A stretch of 63,459 bases of DNA from NCBI GenBank assembly GCA_938034905.1, contig CALHLF010000039.1:1-63459 (forward strand). Reading direction: 5' to 3'. The notes below the pieces were generated by a model. The model was not told the origin of the DNA and did not search any database. It was given only the letters and a program-made list of their open reading frames with translations. The stretch's first letter is position 1. Each line of letters begins with the position of its first letter. Shown here piece by piece: positions 61,848 through 63,459 of the stretch. The translations under genes were made by a program, and so were the position numbers. The stretch is from an uncultured bacterium. GTDB taxonomy: Bacteria; Dictyoglomota; Dictyoglomia; Dictyoglomales; Dictyoglomaceae.

Positions 61848-63459
61848 ATGCCAAAGAAAAAGGTAGAAATAGAATTTGAAGTAAAGAGAGATCACTACTT
61901 TCGACTTATTATTTTTTCTTTTCTTCTTCTATCTATAATGTTTATTCCTATTACCTATTATTTAAAAGCCCATGATATCTCAGAACTTCCTAAGGTTACT
62001 CTCTTGAGAATTTTAACAGGTTTTTCTATAATTTTTTGGGGAGTTTGGATTCTTTTTAGAAAAAAGAATATTATTCTTCCCTCCAAAAATATATCAATAT
62101 TTATTCTTCTATTCTTGATTTCTTGGATAATTTCTACATTATTTTCCACAAACTTTTATCTAAGCTTTTTTGGTTCCTATATGAGACAGTTGGGGTTTTT
62201 TACCTACTTTGCCTTTTTTATAATCTTTTTTCTTCTTCATGATGTGATAAATACAGAAAGAGAAATAAAATATTTCTATTGGGGAATAGCAATTATAGCT
62301 TTTATAGTAGGGATTATTGGATTACAACAGTTCTTTAGATTATCTCCATGGTTTGAAAGGGTTAGAAATGAATCAAGGGTAATCTCGACTTTGGGACATG
62401 CAGATTTTTTAGGACATTATTTAGTTATGGTTATTCCTATAATTTTAGGTTTTCTCTTCCAAGTAAAAAATATTTATTTGAAGACTCTTTTTTTTATTGA
62501 ATTTACTATTCTTTTTTTTACATTGTTAGCATCATATACCAGGGGTTCATGGATTGCATTTTTATTTACTTTTCCTTTATTTTTTATAATTAGTTACTGG
62601 AAAGATAAAAGAAAACTAAGAAATATTATTAATAAGGGATTAATATCATTATTAATAGTTGGAATTGTTATAACAGTAATTTTATTTGGTTACCTTGAAA
62701 AAAAGCTTTATCCTCCTAATACTCGCCTTGGGACCTTCAGTCTACAAGAAAGATTTATTACTATAGGACATGGCTTAGGATTAACCCAGGCAAATCCTCG
62801 AGGTTTAACCTGGAGGGATAGTTTAAATTTATTCAAAGATAAAATTTTGTTTTCAGAAAGATTAATATTTGGATTAGGTCCTGAGACTTTTTCCTTCAAT
62901 TTCACTCCATATAAGTCTTTAGAGCTTGCAAGATATGATAGGGGAAAGGGATATCCTGATAGAGAACATAATGAGTATTTGGATATTTTATTTCCCCAAG
63001 GTTTATTAGGACTAATCTCTTTCTTAGGGATAATCCTTATAACTTTTATTTCCTTTTGGAAAAATCTTTCTAAATTTCCCGAGGAAAATAAATTTCTTAT
63101 AATTGGAACCTTCACTGGATTTTTAGCATTTTTAATTCAAGCATTAGTGCTCTTTGGACTTACTGCCACTTATCTTTATTTTTGGACTTTAACTTCCTTT
63201 TTATTCTTGTGGCTGAGACTAATAGATGAAAAAAATAAAATTAAAATAAAAATAGAGAAAATTCCTCAAATATCAAAATATTTAATAACAGTTTTTTGCT
63301 TAGTTATTGGTTCATTCTATATAATAAAATCTATTAACTTCTTTAAAGCAGAAGTATTTTATAGGTATGGATTAGATTTTTTAAATAGTAATGATCCGGA
63401 AAGAGCTGTATATATATTGGAAGAAGCAATAAAACTTAGACCTCAAGAAAGTGCTTTTC
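61848..63459 (+). CDS. O-antigen ligase-like membrane protein, cut off by the window edge
   Basis: An open frame of at least 537 codons that continues past the right edge. TTGGAGGA stands before ATG 61848. About 12 hydrophobic helices are seen. The Wzy/WaaL-type region includes LASYTRGSWIAFLFTFPLFF (the Arg-Gly-Ser/T-W motif) and a large loop with WRDSLNLFKDKILFSERLIF, GLGPETF and EHNEYLDIL. After the last helix, AEVFYRYGLDFLNSNDPERA starts a TPR-like repeat. The family ligates or polymerises surface polysaccharides, so a role in cell-surface glycan or glycoprotein making is likely. Confidence 0.85.
   Translation, partial: MPKKKVEIEFEVKRDHYFRLIIFSFLLLSIMFIPITYYLKAHDISELPKVTLLRILTGFSIIFWGVWILFRKKNIILPSKNISIFILLFLISWIISTLFSTNFYLSFFGSYMRQLGFFTYFAFFIIFFLLHDVINTEREIKYFYWGIAIIAFIVGIIGLQQFFRLSPWFERVRNESRVISTLGHADFLGHYLVMVIPIILGFLFQVKNIYLKTLFFIEFTILFFTLLASYTRGSWIAFLFTFPLFFIISYWKDKRKLRNIINKGLISLLIVGIVITVILFGYLEKKLYPPNTRLGTFSLQERFITIGHGLGLTQANPRGLTWRDSLNLFKDKILFSERLIFGLGPETFSFNFTPYKSLELARYDRGKGYPDREHNEYLDILFPQGLLGLISFLGIILITFISFWKNLSKFPEENKFLIIGTFTGFLAFLIQALVLFGLTATYLYFWTLTSFLFLWLRLIDEKNKIKIKIEKIPQISKYLITVFCLVIGSFYIIKSINFFKAEVFYRYGLDFLNSNDPERAVYILEEAIKLRPQESAF

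Noticed and set aside
62708-63115. A 135-codon minus-strand frame inside the O-antigen-ligase-like gene.
   Set aside because: The plus strand encodes a continuous membrane protein with family motifs here. The antisense frame has no ribosome binding site or recognisable domain.
1-63459. CRISPR arrays, toxin-antitoxin pairs or other defence systems.
   Set aside because: I found no regularly spaced repeats and no recognisable defence genes. ClpC, DisA and the HD and PIN proteins are in housekeeping contexts.

Overview
The window is AT-rich, gene-dense bacterial DNA with strong AGGAGG-type ribosome binding sites and many 4 to 20 base overlaps between genes. The gene content points to an extreme thermophile of the Dictyoglomus type. 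It has a V-type ATPase operon, a GH57 glycosidase with a maltose-type transporter, an ATP-type and a PPi-type phosphofructokinase side by side, and AdoMet decarboxylase with two ACAULIS5-like aminopropyltransferases. The genus is inferred from gene content and remembered family knowledge, not from a search.

Layout. (1) 1-6112, plus strand: a PstC-like scrap reading the other way at the very edge, then V-ATPase subunits C (5'-truncated), F, A, B and D, then alanine racemase. (2) 6113-19336, minus strand: one tight run read from argS leftwards through an MBL-fold hydrolase, an HD protein, a roadblock-like protein, a QueT-like transporter, tyrS, a 3D-domain cell-wall protein, rsmA, ispE, ilvA, an M42 peptidase, a PP-loop ATPase and a DHH-CBS-tRNA nucleotidyltransferase fusion. 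(3) 19565-25962: a starch/maltose island with a LacI regulator and a GH57 enzyme on the minus strand and malF-malG on the plus strand. GH57 and malF meet head to head, and both lack their expected N-termini. (4) 26195-47890, plus strand: uvrC, pdxS-pdxT, mcsA-mcsB-clpC-radA-disA-PIN/TRAM-ispD-ispF-rlmB (the arrangement known from Firmicutes), xer, deoB, pdp, an M50 protease, trpS, scpA-scpB, rodZ, rimO, pgsA and thpR. (5) 48046-59577, plus strand: speD-speE, two unlisted mini-genes (an eight-cysteine peptide and a one-helix membrane peptide), aroK-aroQ, two tRNA-Pro genes, acylphosphatase, a second speE-like gene, pcm, a family 4 uracil-DNA glycosylase, an unknown protein, dnaE, accD-accA and pfkA. 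(6) 59583-63459: tRNA-Leu (minus), a HIT protein and a DUF2062 protein (plus), a PPi-phosphofructokinase (minus), and an O-antigen-ligase-like membrane protein that runs off the right edge.

Most genes are ordinary housekeeping. The points most worth a second look are: an McsB protein that has lost the catalytic and phosphoarginine-sensing motifs while keeping its place between mcsA and clpC; a DisA with an altered RHR motif; the repeated eight-cysteine mini-protein at 49409; two divergent aminopropyltransferases; and two places (about 100-120 and about 23760-23775) where truncated genes meet, which look like recombination scars or assembly misjoins. I saw no CRISPR array, prophage or complete insertion sequence, and no convincing new multi-gene defence system.
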